Positions 44,750 through 53,671 of a DNA stretch of 64,000 bases are shown in pieces; position 1 is the stretch's first letter; the number at the start of each line of letters is the position of its first letter. A model generated the notes under the pieces. The model made no database searches, was not told the origin of the DNA, and was given only the letters and a program-made list of their open reading frames with translations. The stretch comes from Paracoccaceae bacterium (lineage in GTDB: Bacteria; Pseudomonadota; Alphaproteobacteria; Rhodobacterales; Rhodobacteraceae): the NCBI GenBank assembly GCA_021648025.1, contig JAKITO010000005.1, positions 1 through 64,000 of the forward strand. Direction: 5' to 3'. The translations under genes and the position numbers were made by a program.

Positions 44750-45751
44750 ATGGAATTTGCAATCACTTTCAAAGGTGTAGTTGAACCAAACCGCGCCCGT
44801 GCCATCGTTCGGCAAGCGGAAAACGCCGGGTTTGAATATTGCTGGTATTACGACAGCCACATCCTGTGGCGCGAAAGCTTTGTCGCCATGGCGATGTTGA
44901 TGGAGCACACCACAACCATGCGGTTTGGCCCGTTGGTGACCAACCCCAACACGCGCGACTGGTCGGCGGCGGCAAGCCTGTTCGGTTCACTGGCGAAACA
45001 ATCCGACGGGCGGTTTGATATTGGTCTTGGGCGCGGAGATAGTGCTGTTCGGGTGATGGGGAAAAAGCCGGCACCTTTGGCGCGGCTTGAGGAATTTGTC
45101 GATGTGGTCAAAGGGTTGGTCCGGGGCGAAGAACGTCAGTATGGCGAATGCCCGGCGCCGGTGAAATTTCCCTGGGCGACGGGATATGAGTTGCCGGTCT
45201 GGGTCGCGGCCTATGGGCCAAAGGCACTGAAATCGGCGGGCACAGTGGGCGACGGTCTGGTGTTGCAGATTGCCGAACCGGCGATCTGCAAATGGCTGGG
45301 CGATCAGGCGATTGCGGCGGGCAAGGCGGCAGGGCGCGACATGTCCGGCTATCGTATCATGTCGGCGGCCCCGGCCTGGACCGGGCCCAAGGCAGACGGG
45401 ATCGCGGCAACACGGTGGTTTCCGGCGATGGTGGGCAATCATGTGGCTGATATTGTTGAGAAATATGGCAGCGACAGTGATATGGTTCCGGCCAGCCTGA
45501 CGGCCTATATTGAAGACCGCAAGGGGTATGATTATTCCAAGCACGGTCAGAGCGATAATCCTTACCTCGACTTCATCACCGACGATATTGTCGAAAGTTT
45601 CGCGGTTCTGGGCAGCCCGGATGAGCATATTGCCAAGATCAAAGAGTTGGAGGCCGTCGGGGTGACCCAGTTCAACATCTACCTTGATAATGGGGATGAA
45701 GAACGCATTATCGCGGATTACGCTGAAAAGATCATTCCGGCGTTCCGGTAA
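44750..45751 (+). CDS. LLM-class F420-dependent oxidoreductase (Mer-like)
   Basis: The 333-residue TIM-barrel protein of the luciferase-like superfamily has FEYCWYYDSHILWRESFVAMA, RFGPLVTNPNTRDWSAAAS, RFDIGLGRGDSAVRVMG and LPVWVAAYGPKALKSAG. The combination resembles methylenetetrahydromethanopterin-reductase-type F420 enzymes, and a small subfamily of this kind is known from proteobacteria that carry F420 genes. The substrate is unknown. It follows npdG after 20 bp with AAGGAGAGAAATA before the ATG, and a strong terminator follows. Confidence 0.87.
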   Translation: MEFAITFKGVVEPNRARAIVRQAENAGFEYCWYYDSHILWRESFVAMAMLMEHTTTMRFGPLVTNPNTRDWSAAASLFGSLAKQSDGRFDIGLGRGDSAVRVMGKKPAPLARLEEFVDVVKGLVRGEERQYGECPAPVKFPWATGYELPVWVAAYGPKALKSAGTVGDGLVLQIAEPAICKWLGDQAIAAGKAAGRDMSGYRIMSAAPAWTGPKADGIAATRWFPAMVGNHVADIVEKYGSDSDMVPASLTAYIEDRKGYDYSKHGQSDNPYLDFITDDIVESFAVLGSPDEHIAKIKELEAVGVTQFNIYLDNGDEERIIADYAEKIIPAFR

Positions 45752-45759
45752 ACTGCGAC

Positions 45760-45782
45760 GGGGTGGCGTTTACCGCCACCCC
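45760..45782. terminator. Terminator hairpin at the end of the F420 operon
   Basis: A perfect 9-bp stem, GGGGTGGCG and CGCCACCCC with loop TTTAC, begins eight bases after the last stop of the operon. It lies between convergent genes and may serve both strands. Confidence 0.7.
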
Positions 45783-45807
45783 GCACTATCGCGCCAGCAG
45801 GCTGATA

Positions 45808-47049
45808 TCAAAGAATTGCGTTCTGAAGGCGCAGGGTTTTGCGAATGCCGGCGATGGATGGCACCGTATTTTCAACCGACAATGCCGCAGCGACACCACA
45901 GGCCTGCCCGGTGGCAAAGGCCGTTCCCATCACCCGGATGGCAGCCCCTCCAAGACGATCCCCGTCCGCCAGCCGACCCGCGGCAAATAATCGGTTGGTG
46001 TTGCGGCTGATCAGGCAGGACATTGGTATCTGATAGGCATCCCTGTTGGGCGGCATCTCAAAACTGCTGCTAAAGTCCTGCCGGTCGTGCCATTCAGCCC
46101 CCCAGGCGCCATAGGCGATGCAATCGTCAAACTGTGTGCCTTCAACCACATCGCGCCAGGTGAACATTCGTTTGGCCTGAATATGGCGCGATTCCCGCGT
46201 GCCAAACTCTGGGCCGGTTGACACAAGATAGGCATTTTCACAGCCCGCAATGGTTTTTAGCGCCGCAAGATAATGCCAGACCTGCCGCCGCCCGTCGCGT
46301 TCTGCCGCTGACATCGAATGCGTGTCCCTTGGATCATAATCCGCTGAGGCCACATAACAGATCAGATCATGGGAAATCGGCAGACGAACAAGGACACTTT
46401 TGTCCTTGGTGGTATGAACCCTGTCCTTGTCATAACGCGCCACCGCATCGGCCAGATTTTGTGCCGAAACGCTGACGCCTTGCGGAATGCCACCAAACCG
46501 GGCCGCAAGCGTGCCCAGATTCACCTGACCATCATTGCCATAGCGTGTATCAGCCCCGCTTTGCGCCAAAAGATCGCCGTCGCCGGTGCAATCGACAAAG
46601 GCGGTTGCGGCGACATCATTCAGGCCGGAATGATCGGCGATTGTTACGCCGGTAATCTGCCCGTCCTGCCGGTTGGCCGCCACCACCATCGCCCCAAGCA
46701 TGACAGTAACGCCCGCCTGAACACACAAATCATCCAGCACGCATTTCACCGATTCCGGGTCAAACACCACAAAAACGCCGCGATGGCGTTGGACATCTGA
46801 CACGGCCCCGCGTTGCCTTAGCCCCGCCAGCACCCGGTCGGCAACGCCGCCAACCACCTGCCGGGGTTTGTCGCCAAGGGTATACAGCCCGCAATAGGTG
46901 CTGACGCCGCGCATGGTTGACGCGCCACCCAGGCAATTGAATTTCTCGACCAACAAGGTGCGCGCCCCGGTCTCGGCGCTGGCAAAAGCCGCCGCAACGC
47001 CGGCACTTCCTCCGCCTGCAATAATCACATCGTAGGTTTCTGGCTGCAC
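45808..47049 (-). CDS. FAD-dependent oxidoreductase (FAD_oxidored/FumC-like flavoprotein)
   Basis: The 413-residue protein has an N-terminal FAD-binding fold, DVIIAGGGSAGVAAAFASAETGARTLLVEK, followed by NCLGGASTMRGVSTYCGLY. FVDCTGDGDLLAQSGA is the second conserved block, and LFAAGRLADGDRLGGAAIRVMGTAFATGQACGVAAAL is the C-terminal FAD site. This pattern belongs to FAD-dependent oxidoreductases of the family often found next to small-molecule transport genes. The substrate is unknown. It is convergent with the F420 operon. The ABC substrate-binding protein gene lies upstream on the same strand, separated by a hairpin. Confidence 0.8.
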   Translation of the reverse strand: MQPETYDVIIAGGGSAGVAAAFASAETGARTLLVEKFNCLGGASTMRGVSTYCGLYTLGDKPRQVVGGVADRVLAGLRQRGAVSDVQRHRGVFVVFDPESVKCVLDDLCVQAGVTVMLGAMVVAANRQDGQITGVTIADHSGLNDVAATAFVDCTGDGDLLAQSGADTRYGNDGQVNLGTLAARFGGIPQGVSVSAQNLADAVARYDKDRVHTTKDKSVLVRLPISHDLICYVASADYDPRDTHSMSAAERDGRRQVWHYLAALKTIAGCENAYLVSTGPEFGTRESRHIQAKRMFTWRDVVEGTQFDDCIAYGAWGAEWHDRQDFSSSFEMPPNRDAYQIPMSCLISRNTNRLFAAGRLADGDRLGGAAIRVMGTAFATGQACGVAAALSVENTVPSIAGIRKTLRLQNAIL

Positions 47050-47079
47050 AGATCAGGTGTCCGGGTTCAAAGGGGTTTA

Positions 47080-47104
47080 CCGGTGGCGGCAGGACCGCCA
47101 CCGG
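47080..47104 (-). terminator. Hairpin between the substrate-binding-protein and flavoprotein genes
   Basis: CCGGTGGCGG and CCGCCACCGG form a perfect 10-bp stem with a five-base loop, 11 bases after the stop of the substrate-binding protein and before the flavoprotein start. There is no clear T run on the minus strand, so it may only partly terminate or may stabilise the upstream mRNA. Confidence 0.5.
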
Positions 47105-47114
47105 ATTTCAGGTA

Positions 47115-48143
47115 TTACTTGGCTTCAAAGTAGGACGAATCCACCAGCATGTCGAAGGTGATGGACTGGTCCACCAGGTCTTCCGACTTGAACCAGTCAA
47201 GCTGCGCCTTGACGTTGTCCACATTCATCGCCGCATTTTCGTTGATCCGCATCGACCCGTTGATGATGCTGGGTGCCGCCTTTTCATACGGGCGGTCAGC
47301 ATAGACATATTTGTGGATCAGACGCACCATATCATCGGCCGCTTCGTCCCCCAATGTCCGGTCAACCAGGGCTGCGTTGAAATCCGCCGCCCCGCGGGAA
47401 AATGCCCGCAGGAATGCCTCGGTTTTTTCCCGCTCGTTGGCCGCATTATCTGCCGAGGTGAATACCACCGTGACCTGATAATCCGGGATGTAATCGGCAA
47501 TCGCACCAATGATGTGAACCGCACCGCCTTTAGCGAGGCCCTTGGAGATATGCGGAACAATCGCCCAGGCATCGACCTGCGACGATTTCATCGCGCCAAT
47601 GATTGCACCAACCTTTTGCAACGGTTTGAACCGCAGGGTTATCCCCTCACTTTTGGCCACCTGAGAGCCGGTATAGTGAAATGATGATCCGGTCTGCGTC
47701 AAAGCCCACGCCGCTCCGTCGAGTTTGGACGGGTCGGTCATCCCGGCCTCAAACGCCTCGTTCGAGACGATGATCATCGAGCCATCAATGCCAACCTCTT
47801 CCGACAACGCGCCGCCAATTACCTTGGTCGCGCCCTTTTGCGCCAGCGATATCAACCCGCCGGAAATGGCGGTAACGGCGTAATCCACATCCTTTGAGGC
47901 GACGGCCACAGCCATCGGCTGCGCGGCCTGAAAGAATTTCAGCGTCACATCCAGGCCTTCATCGGCGAAGTACCCGCGCTCAAGCGCGACAAAGCTGGCC
48001 GAGTGGCTGGTAAAGCGCAGCGCGCCGACGTTGATCTTGGTGTTTTCTGCAAATGCAGGGGCCGTGGCGGATGCCAGCACGCCCACGCCGATGGCAACCC
48101 CGGCAAATCTCAGCATTTGCCGTCTGATAATACTAAACATCAC
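47115..48143 (-). CDS. ABC transporter substrate-binding protein (NMT1/SsuA-like)
   Basis: The 342-residue periplasmic binding protein has a signal peptide (RRQMLRFAGVAIGVGVLASATAPAFA; cleavage near 32). The mature part reads INVGALRFTSHSASFVALERGYFADEGLDVTLKFFQ, the start of NMT1/SsuA-type binding proteins for nitrate, sulfonates, pyrimidines and similar organics. TGSSFHYTGSQVAKSEGI and AWAIVPHISKGLA belong to the ligand cleft. No permease or ATPase gene is adjacent, so it is an orphan that must use components encoded elsewhere. The ligand is unknown. Confidence 0.85.
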   Translation of the reverse strand: MMFSIIRRQMLRFAGVAIGVGVLASATAPAFAENTKINVGALRFTSHSASFVALERGYFADEGLDVTLKFFQAAQPMAVAVASKDVDYAVTAISGGLISLAQKGATKVIGGALSEEVGIDGSMIIVSNEAFEAGMTDPSKLDGAAWALTQTGSSFHYTGSQVAKSEGITLRFKPLQKVGAIIGAMKSSQVDAWAIVPHISKGLAKGGAVHIIGAIADYIPDYQVTVVFTSADNAANEREKTEAFLRAFSRGAADFNAALVDRTLGDEAADDMVRLIHKYVYADRPYEKAAPSIINGSMRINENAAMNVDNVKAQLDWFKSEDLVDQSITFDMLVDSSYFEAK

Positions 48144-48362
48144 ATCTCCCTAATCGTTCGTTGTTTGATCCCCGGTTGTTACCGGACTTGGACAAGATCA
48201 CGATCTGATGATGTTTTGTCAATATCCCCGGACCCTTTCGCCGACCGGGCAGCGCCATTCGAAAACCCCGAAAATCGACAAATCAGGTCAATTCTTCCTC
48301 AATCCCGGCTGACTTGTGTTACAAATGATCACAGATTCGTAATATCCGGCCCTCATGGGCGG

Positions 48363-48391
48363 TTGCAGGTGTGCATATCGCTCCCTATATA
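48363..48391 (+). promoter_or_regulatory. Probable dnaK promoter
   Basis: TTGCAG at 48363-48368 and TATATA at 48386-48391, within CCCTATATA, are separated by 17 bp. The C-rich -10 with TATATA is compatible with a heat-shock (RpoH) promoter as well as a housekeeping one. The start point would lie near 48398, about 95 bases before the dnaK ATG. No CIRCE element is seen. Confidence 0.55.
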
Positions 48392-48400
48392 CGCCGAGAC

Positions 48401-48475
48401 GCACGAAAAGTCGTGCAGAGAAATCGAGGCATGAATGCCATAACGGGTTCACTCCTCGGGTCATCGCCTTAAGGC
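48401..48475 (+). promoter_or_regulatory. Structured 5' leader of dnaK
   Basis: Successive hairpins fill the leader: GCACGA-AAAG-TCGTGC at 48401-48416, a stem CGAGG (48425-48429) with CCTCG (48454-48458) enclosing GGCAT-GA-ATGCC (48428-48439, overlapping pairing), and GCCTTAAGGC at 48466-48475. The ribosome-binding site AGGGA follows at about 48480. This could be an RNA thermosensor or mRNA-stability element; the structure is seen, the role is inferred. The rest of the gap 48144-48362 holds no recognised gene. Confidence 0.45.
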
Positions 48476-48492
48476 AAAAAGGGATAAATGCT

Positions 48493-50403
48493 ATGAGCAA
48501 AGTAATCGGAATCGACCTTGGAACCACCAACTCTTGTGTGGCCATCATGGATGGTGCGCAACCAAAGGTTATCGAAAATTCAGAAGGGGCGCGGACAACC
48601 CCGTCGATCGTCGCCTTTACCGATGACGAACGTCTGGTTGGCATGGCCGCCAAACGTCAGGCCGTCACCAATCCGGGAAACACAATTTTTGGCGTCAAGC
48701 GTCTGATTGGCCGTCGTAACGACGACGCCAATCTTGCCAAAGACAAAAAGAACCTGCCGTTTGACGTGGTCGACGGCGGCAATGGCGACGCCTGGATCGA
48801 AGCCAAGGGCGAGAAATACTCGCCAGCGCAGATTTCCGCATTCATCCTTGGTAAGATGAAAGAAACCGCCGAAAGCTATCTGGGCGAGGACGTCACGCAA
48901 GCGGTCATCACCGTGCCTGCCTATTTCAACGACGCCCAGCGTCAGGCGACCAAAGACGCCGGCAAGATCGCTGGCCTGGAAGTGTTGCGGATCATCAACG
49001 AACCGACGGCTGCGGCGCTGGCCTATGGTCTGGACAAGACGGAAACCCACACCATTGCGGTTTATGACCTTGGTGGTGGTACGTTCGATGTGACCATCCT
49101 GGAAATCGACGACGGATTGTTCGAAGTCAAATCGACCAACGGCGACACCTTTCTTGGTGGCGAAGACTTTGACATGCGCATCGTCAACTATCTGGCGGGT
49201 GAGTTCAAAAAAGAAAACGGCGTTGACCTGACCAAGGACAAGATGGCGCTTCAGCGGCTTAAGGAAGCGGCGGAAAAGGCCAAGATCGAATTGTCCTCGA
49301 CCAACCAGACCGAGATCAACCAGCCGTTCATCTCGATGGACCCGAATGGCGGCCAACCTTTGCACATGGTCATGAAACTGACCCGTGCCAAGCTGGAGTC
49401 GCTGGTCAACGACCTGATCAAGGCGTCGATGAAACCTTGCGCCGCTGCGTTGAAAGACGCCGGCCTGTCGCCCAGCGATATTGACGAAGTTGTTTTGGTT
49501 GGCGGTATGACCCGGATGCCGAAAGTGGTCGAAGAAGTGACCAAGTTTTTCGGTAAAGAGCCGCACAAGGGCGTGAACCCGGACGAAGTTGTTGCCATGG
49601 GTGCGGCCATTCAGGCCGGTGTTCTTCAGGGCGACGTCAAAGACGTGGTGCTGCTTGATGTGACGCCTTTGTCCTTGGGCATCGAAACCCTTGGTGGCGT
49701 GTTCACCCGTCTGATCGACCGCAACACCACGATCCCGACCAAAAAGTCGCAGGTATTCTCGACCGCCGAAGACAATCAGAATGCCGTGACCATCCGGGTG
49801 TTCCAGGGCGAACGGGAAATGGCGTCGGACAACAAGATCCTTGGTCAGTTCAACCTTGAAAACATCCCGCCAAGTCCGCGTGGCATGCCGCAGATCGAAG
49901 TGACTTTTGACATTGATGCCAACGGTATTGTTTCGGTTGGGGCCCTGGACAAGGGCACCGGTAAGGAACAGAAAATCACCATTCAGGCCTCGGGTGGTCT
50001 GTCGGATGATGACATCGAAAGCATGGTGCGCGACGCTGAAGAAAACGCCGAGGCGGACAAGGAACGTCGCGAGTTGATCGAGGCCAAGAACCAGGCCGAA
50101 AGCCTGATCCATTCGACCGAAAAGTCGATGGAGGAGCATGCCGACAAGGTTGATCCGACCACCATCGAGGCGATCGAACTGGCGATTGTCGCCCTGAAGG
50201 ACGAGTTGGAGGCTGAAGACGCCGGCAAGATCAAATCCGGCATCCAGAATGTCACCGAGGCGGCGATGAAGCTGGGCGAAGCGATCTATAAATCCAGCAT
50301 GGAAGAGCCAGAAGATGGCCCGGCCGCCGCTGATCAGGCCCCGGGCGAGGACGATATTGTCGACGCCGAATTCGAGGATCTTGACGACGACAAGCGCGCC
50401 TGA
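48493..50403 (+). CDS. dnaK: Molecular chaperone DnaK (Hsp70)
   Basis: The 636-residue Hsp70 begins [20 protein letters not shown] with the phosphate loop. The ATPase domain contains [41 protein letters not shown] and [17 protein letters not shown]. The linker is [20 protein letters not shown]. The substrate-binding domain follows, with a C-terminal lid and an acidic tail ending DLDDDKRA. The ATG at 48493 matches the universal family start; the frame is open further upstream without homology. It is followed by dnaJ after 79 bp, the standard order. Confidence 0.98.
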   Translation: MSKVIGIDLGTTNSCVAIMDGAQPKVIENSEGARTTPSIVAFTDDERLVGMAAKRQAVTNPGNTIFGVKRLIGRRNDDANLAKDKKNLPFDVVDGGNGDAWIEAKGEKYSPAQISAFILGKMKETAESYLGEDVTQAVITVPAYFNDAQRQATKDAGKIAGLEVLRIINEPTAAALAYGLDKTETHTIAVYDLGGGTFDVTILEIDDGLFEVKSTNGDTFLGGEDFDMRIVNYLAGEFKKENGVDLTKDKMALQRLKEAAEKAKIELSSTNQTEINQPFISMDPNGGQPLHMVMKLTRAKLESLVNDLIKASMKPCAAALKDAGLSPSDIDEVVLVGGMTRMPKVVEEVTKFFGKEPHKGVNPDEVVAMGAAIQAGVLQGDVKDVVLLDVTPLSLGIETLGGVFTRLIDRNTTIPTKKSQVFSTAEDNQNAVTIRVFQGEREMASDNKILGQFNLENIPPSPRGMPQIEVTFDIDANGIVSVGALDKGTGKEQKITIQASGGLSDDDIESMVRDAEENAEADKERRELIEAKNQAESLIHSTEKSMEEHADKVDPTTIEAIELAIVALKDELEAEDAGKIKSGIQNVTEAAMKLGEAIYKSSMEEPEDGPAAADQAPGEDDIVDAEFEDLDDDKRA

Positions 50404-50427
50404 GGGCCGGTTTTGAGCAACTGATTT

Positions 50428-50453
50428 GGGCCGGTCCGGTAACGGGCCGGCCC
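50428..50453 (+). terminator. Strong intercistronic hairpin between dnaK and dnaJ
   Basis: GGGCCGGTCC and GGGCCGGCCC form a 10-bp stem (one G-U pair) with loop GGTAAC in the 79-bp gap. There is no T run, so it is better read as an attenuating or mRNA-processing element that lowers dnaJ relative to dnaK than as a full terminator. Confidence 0.5.
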
Positions 50454-50482
50454 ACCGCATTTGGCGGGGATGAGGAAAAGCA

Positions 50483-51634
50483 ATGGCAAAACGCGATTTT
50501 TACGACGTGCTGGGCGTCTCGAAAGGGGCCGCAGACGACGAAATAAAAAAGGCCTATCGCAAAAAGGCCAAGGAATTGCACCCGGACCGCAACGCCAACA
50601 ACCCTGAGTCCGAATCCCAGTTCAAAGAAGCCAACGAAGCTTATGAAATCCTGAAAAGTGCTGAGAAAAAGGCGGCTTATGACCGCTTTGGCCATGCCGC
50701 TTTTGACGGCAGTATGGGCGGCGGTGGTGGCGGGCGTCCCGGCCAGGGCTTTGGCGGCGGCGATTTCTCGTCGGCTTTCTCGGACGTGTTTGACGATCTG
50801 TTTGGCGACTTTATGGGTGGCCAGCGTGGCGAAGGCGGACGTCGCGCGGCACGCGGTTCTGACCTGCGCTATAACCTGCGGGTATCGCTGGACGACGCAT
50901 TTTCCGGCATGCAGAAAACCATTCATGTGCCTACGGCCGTGGCCTGCTCAAAATGCGAAGGCTCGGGCGCCGAAGGCGGGGTCGAACCGACCTCGTGCCC
51001 GACCTGTTCCGGCATGGGCAAGGTGCGCGCACAGCAAGGGTTCTTTACGGTTGAACGCACCTGTCCGACCTGTTCGGGCATGGGCCAGATCATCAAGAAC
51101 CCTTGCAAATCCTGCCAGGGTGCGGGCCGCGTCGAAAAAGATCGCGCCCTTAACGTCAACATCCCGGCCGGCGTTGAAACCGGTACCCGCATCCGTCTGG
51201 CCGGCGAAGGCGAGGCCGGCATGCGCGGCGGCCCACCCGGTGACCTGTATATTTTTGTCGAGGTCGAGGCCCACGACCTGTTCGAGCGCGATAGCCTGAA
51301 CCTTTATTGCCGGGTGCCGGTTTCCATGGCCAAGGCGGCACTGGGTGGCGCCATCGAGGTGCCCACCATCGACGGCGGCCGTGGTCGGGTGCAGATCCCT
51401 TCGGGCAGTCAATCGGGGCGCCAGATGCGCCTGCGTGGCAAAGGCATGCCCGCCTTGCGTGGCGGCGCGTCCGGTGACATGTTCATCGAACTGGCGGTGG
51501 AAACGCCGGTCAACCTGACGGCGCGCCAAAAGGAATTGTTGGCAGAATTCGAAGACCTTAGTGAAGATAATAACCCGGAATCCAAAACATTTTTCTCGTC
51601 CGTCAAATCGTTTTGGGACGGGATGAAGGGTTAA
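50483..51634 (+). CDS. dnaJ: Co-chaperone DnaJ (Hsp40)
   Basis: The 383-residue protein has an N-terminal J domain with HPD in KELHPDRNANNPE. A Gly/Phe-rich linker (GGGGGGRPGQGFGGGDFSSAFSDVF) follows. The zinc region has all four CxxCxGxG repeats: CSKCEGSG, CPTCSGMG, CPTCSGMG and CKSCQGAG. C-terminal peptide-binding domains end in SSVKSFWDGMKG. It stimulates the DnaK ATPase and delivers unfolded clients. Confidence 0.98.
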   Translation: MAKRDFYDVLGVSKGAADDEIKKAYRKKAKELHPDRNANNPESESQFKEANEAYEILKSAEKKAAYDRFGHAAFDGSMGGGGGGRPGQGFGGGDFSSAFSDVFDDLFGDFMGGQRGEGGRRAARGSDLRYNLRVSLDDAFSGMQKTIHVPTAVACSKCEGSGAEGGVEPTSCPTCSGMGKVRAQQGFFTVERTCPTCSGMGQIIKNPCKSCQGAGRVEKDRALNVNIPAGVETGTRIRLAGEGEAGMRGGPPGDLYIFVEVEAHDLFERDSLNLYCRVPVSMAKAALGGAIEVPTIDGGRGRVQIPSGSQSGRQMRLRGKGMPALRGGASGDMFIELAVETPVNLTARQKELLAEFEDLSEDNNPESKTFFSSVKSFWDGMKG

Positions 51635-51695
51635 TCCCCGCCGGGATCAAACCCCCGTTAACCAATAATTCACCAAGATCGCGCACCGTGGTCGC

Positions 51696-52457
51696 ATGGG
51701 CCATGATCATTCCTTTTGCGAAGCACCATTGGCGCTGTTTGACAGCGACGAGGCGCCGGTCGTTCCCCTGCCAAAGGCCCGCCTGCCATCGTATATCGCC
51801 GATCACCGCAAACGTCTGCGGGCCCGGTTCATGTCTGGTGGCGCGACGGCGGTGCCTGACTATGAACTGCTGGAGCTGGTGCTGTTCCGCTCACTTCCGC
51901 GGGTGGATGTCAAACCGCTGGCCCATACGCTTTTGGATAAGTTTGGCGATTTTAACCGGGTCATTGCAGCACCGGTTGAGCGGCTGAAAGAGGTCAAGGG
52001 CGTGGGCGACGCCCTGATCACCGACCTGAAGGTGCTTGAGGCCGCAGCGCACCGGTTTGCCCGTTCCAAGGTGATGAAACGACACGTTATTTCAGGATGG
52101 GATGCGATCCTGGATTATTGCCACACGTCGATGGCGCACCGCGAAGTGGAACAGTTCAGGGTGCTGTTTCTGGACCGCAAAAATACCCTGATCGCTGACG
52201 AAGAACAGGCCCGTGGGACGGTGGATCACGTCCCGGTCTATCCACGCGAGGTGGTCAAACGTGCGTTGGAGTTGAACGCCAGCGCCTTGATCCTTGTCCA
52301 CAACCACCCCTCGGGTGATCCGACCCCGTCGCAGTCGGACATCGACATGACCATGCGCATTCAGGACGCTTGCGGTGCACTTGGTCTGACGTTGCATGAC
52401 CATCTGATCATCGGCAAATCCCGCGAACTCAGCTTTCGTTCGCAAGGGTATCTTTAG
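51696..52457 (+). CDS. radC: RadC family JAB/JAMM protein
   Basis: The 253-residue protein has an N-terminal helix-hairpin-helix region (DYELLELVLFRSLPRVDVKPLAHTLLDKFG...RLKEVKGVGDALITDLKVLEAAAHRF). The C-terminal MPN domain has the JAMM zinc motif LILVHNHPSGDPTPSQSDIDMT. Despite the historical name its function is unsettled; it is not firmly linked to recombination repair. The start is uncertain because there is no good ribosome-binding site before the ATG at 51696. The 3' end overlaps the convergent ycaQ-like gene by four bases. Confidence 0.92.
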   Translation: MGHDHSFCEAPLALFDSDEAPVVPLPKARLPSYIADHRKRLRARFMSGGATAVPDYELLELVLFRSLPRVDVKPLAHTLLDKFGDFNRVIAAPVERLKEVKGVGDALITDLKVLEAAAHRFARSKVMKRHVISGWDAILDYCHTSMAHREVEQFRVLFLDRKNTLIADEEQARGTVDHVPVYPREVVKRALELNASALILVHNHPSGDPTPSQSDIDMTMRIQDACGALGLTLHDHLIIGKSRELSFRSQGYL

Positions 52458-53668
52458 GCCGGATCACGCAGCCAGTCCGGTTCGAATTCGATCCTGTCCA
52501 ACCCGCAGAAACGGGCCACGCGGGACAATTCCGCCTTTAATTGCGTGGTTTTGGCGGCAGACCAACGGGTCCGGCGTTCGGGCCAAAGTGCGCGGATATT
52601 CAAGGCACCATAATCGCGCCGGGCCTTCATGTCGATCCGCCCGATCAGGCGGTCGCACTGGAGCAGGGGAAAGACATAATAGCCGTATTTTCGTTTGGGT
52701 TCCGGCACGAACATTTCAACCCGGTAGTGAAAGCCAAACAACCGCTCGGCGCGTTTGCGGTCACGCAAGGCCGGGTCAAACGGGCTTAGTACCCGAATTC
52801 GTCCGGGCGGGTCACCGATGCCCGCGGCATTGTCGACCGCATCCGGGTGGGCAAAACTACGGCGCAAAGACCCGTCGGCGCAAACCACGTCAATTTCAGC
52901 GATTTCGCCTTTCAACAGCTTGTTCGCGCACCATTCTTTTGCTTCCTTGGCACTGACTGTCGCCCAAAATGCCGCCAACTCGCCAGAGGTTGCAAAGCCC
53001 AGGCGTTCAAGTGCTGCGTTGCAGAGCCAGTCCACCGAGGTGGCTTCGTCGGGGTGTGACCCGGCATCCAGCAGGGCCGAATCAATGACCCGTTCGCATA
53101 AGTCATAATATTTCTGGAACCCTTTGCGCTTGGTGACGGCCAATGCGCCGCTGCGCCAAAGGTATTCAAGTGCGGTTTTGGACGGATGCCAATCCCACCA
53201 TCCACCGCTGGTTTTCTTTTCGTCCTGGCCCACATCGGATGAACAACACGGGCCGTGGTCGCGAACCTGTTGCAGGACCGCTGCGAATTTTGCTTCAAAC
53301 CCGTCCCGCCGCCAGTTGCGCCAGCGTGCCTTTAACATTGCCGCATCCCGGCGAAACCGCAGGTTCCAATGCGGATAAAACCCCATCGGGATCATCGCCG
53401 CGTCATGGGTCCAATGTTCAAACAGCACGTTTTGCGATTCGTAAAGCCGGATCAGGTTGGATGGCCGATAGGCAGGGCGACGTGAAAACAGGATCATATC
53501 ATGGGCGCGCGCGACGGTGTTGATGCTGTCCAGTTGCACAAACCCCAGCCGATGGATCAAAGCCAACAGGTCACCGCCCCTGGCCGGACCGACAGGTTGT
53601 TCCGCCAAGGCGTGGCGATCCAGAAACAGGCGCCGCGCCGTTTTGTTGTCCAGTTTTTGAATCCCCAA
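52454..53668 (-). CDS. YcaQ-type winged-helix DNA glycosylase (interstrand crosslink repair)
   Basis: The 404-residue protein of the HTH_42 family, to which YcaQ and AlkX/AlkZ belong, unhooks DNA interstrand crosslinks and alkylated bases. The catalytic-type motif is GFVQLDSINTVARAHD (QLDSI at about residue 44). Family sequence continues with LFEHWTHDAAMIP, RVLSPFDPALRDRKRAERLFGFHYRVEMFVPEPKRKYGYYVFPLL and GRIDMKARRD. It starts three bases after the stop of a LacI-type regulator gene on the same strand, so co-transcription is likely. E. coli has no such regulator at ycaQ. Confidence 0.87.
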   Translation of the reverse strand: MGIQKLDNKTARRLFLDRHALAEQPVGPARGGDLLALIHRLGFVQLDSINTVARAHDMILFSRRPAYRPSNLIRLYESQNVLFEHWTHDAAMIPMGFYPHWNLRFRRDAAMLKARWRNWRRDGFEAKFAAVLQQVRDHGPCCSSDVGQDEKKTSGGWWDWHPSKTALEYLWRSGALAVTKRKGFQKYYDLCERVIDSALLDAGSHPDEATSVDWLCNAALERLGFATSGELAAFWATVSAKEAKEWCANKLLKGEIAEIDVVCADGSLRRSFAHPDAVDNAAGIGDPPGRIRVLSPFDPALRDRKRAERLFGFHYRVEMFVPEPKRKYGYYVFPLLQCDRLIGRIDMKARRDYGALNIRALWPERRTRWSAAKTTQLKAELSRVARFCGLDRIEFEPDWLRDPA

Positions 53669-53671
53669 GGT

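Noticed and set aside
48401-48416. CIRCE (HrcA operator) at dnaK
   Set aside because: The stem GCACGA-AAAG-TCGTGC lacks the TTAGCACTC-N9-GAGTGCTAA pattern.
48580-50460. 626-residue open frame antisense to dnaK
   Set aside because: It mirrors the codon pattern of dnaK; such long antisense frames over Hsp70 genes are a known artefact. No ribosome-binding site or family sequence.
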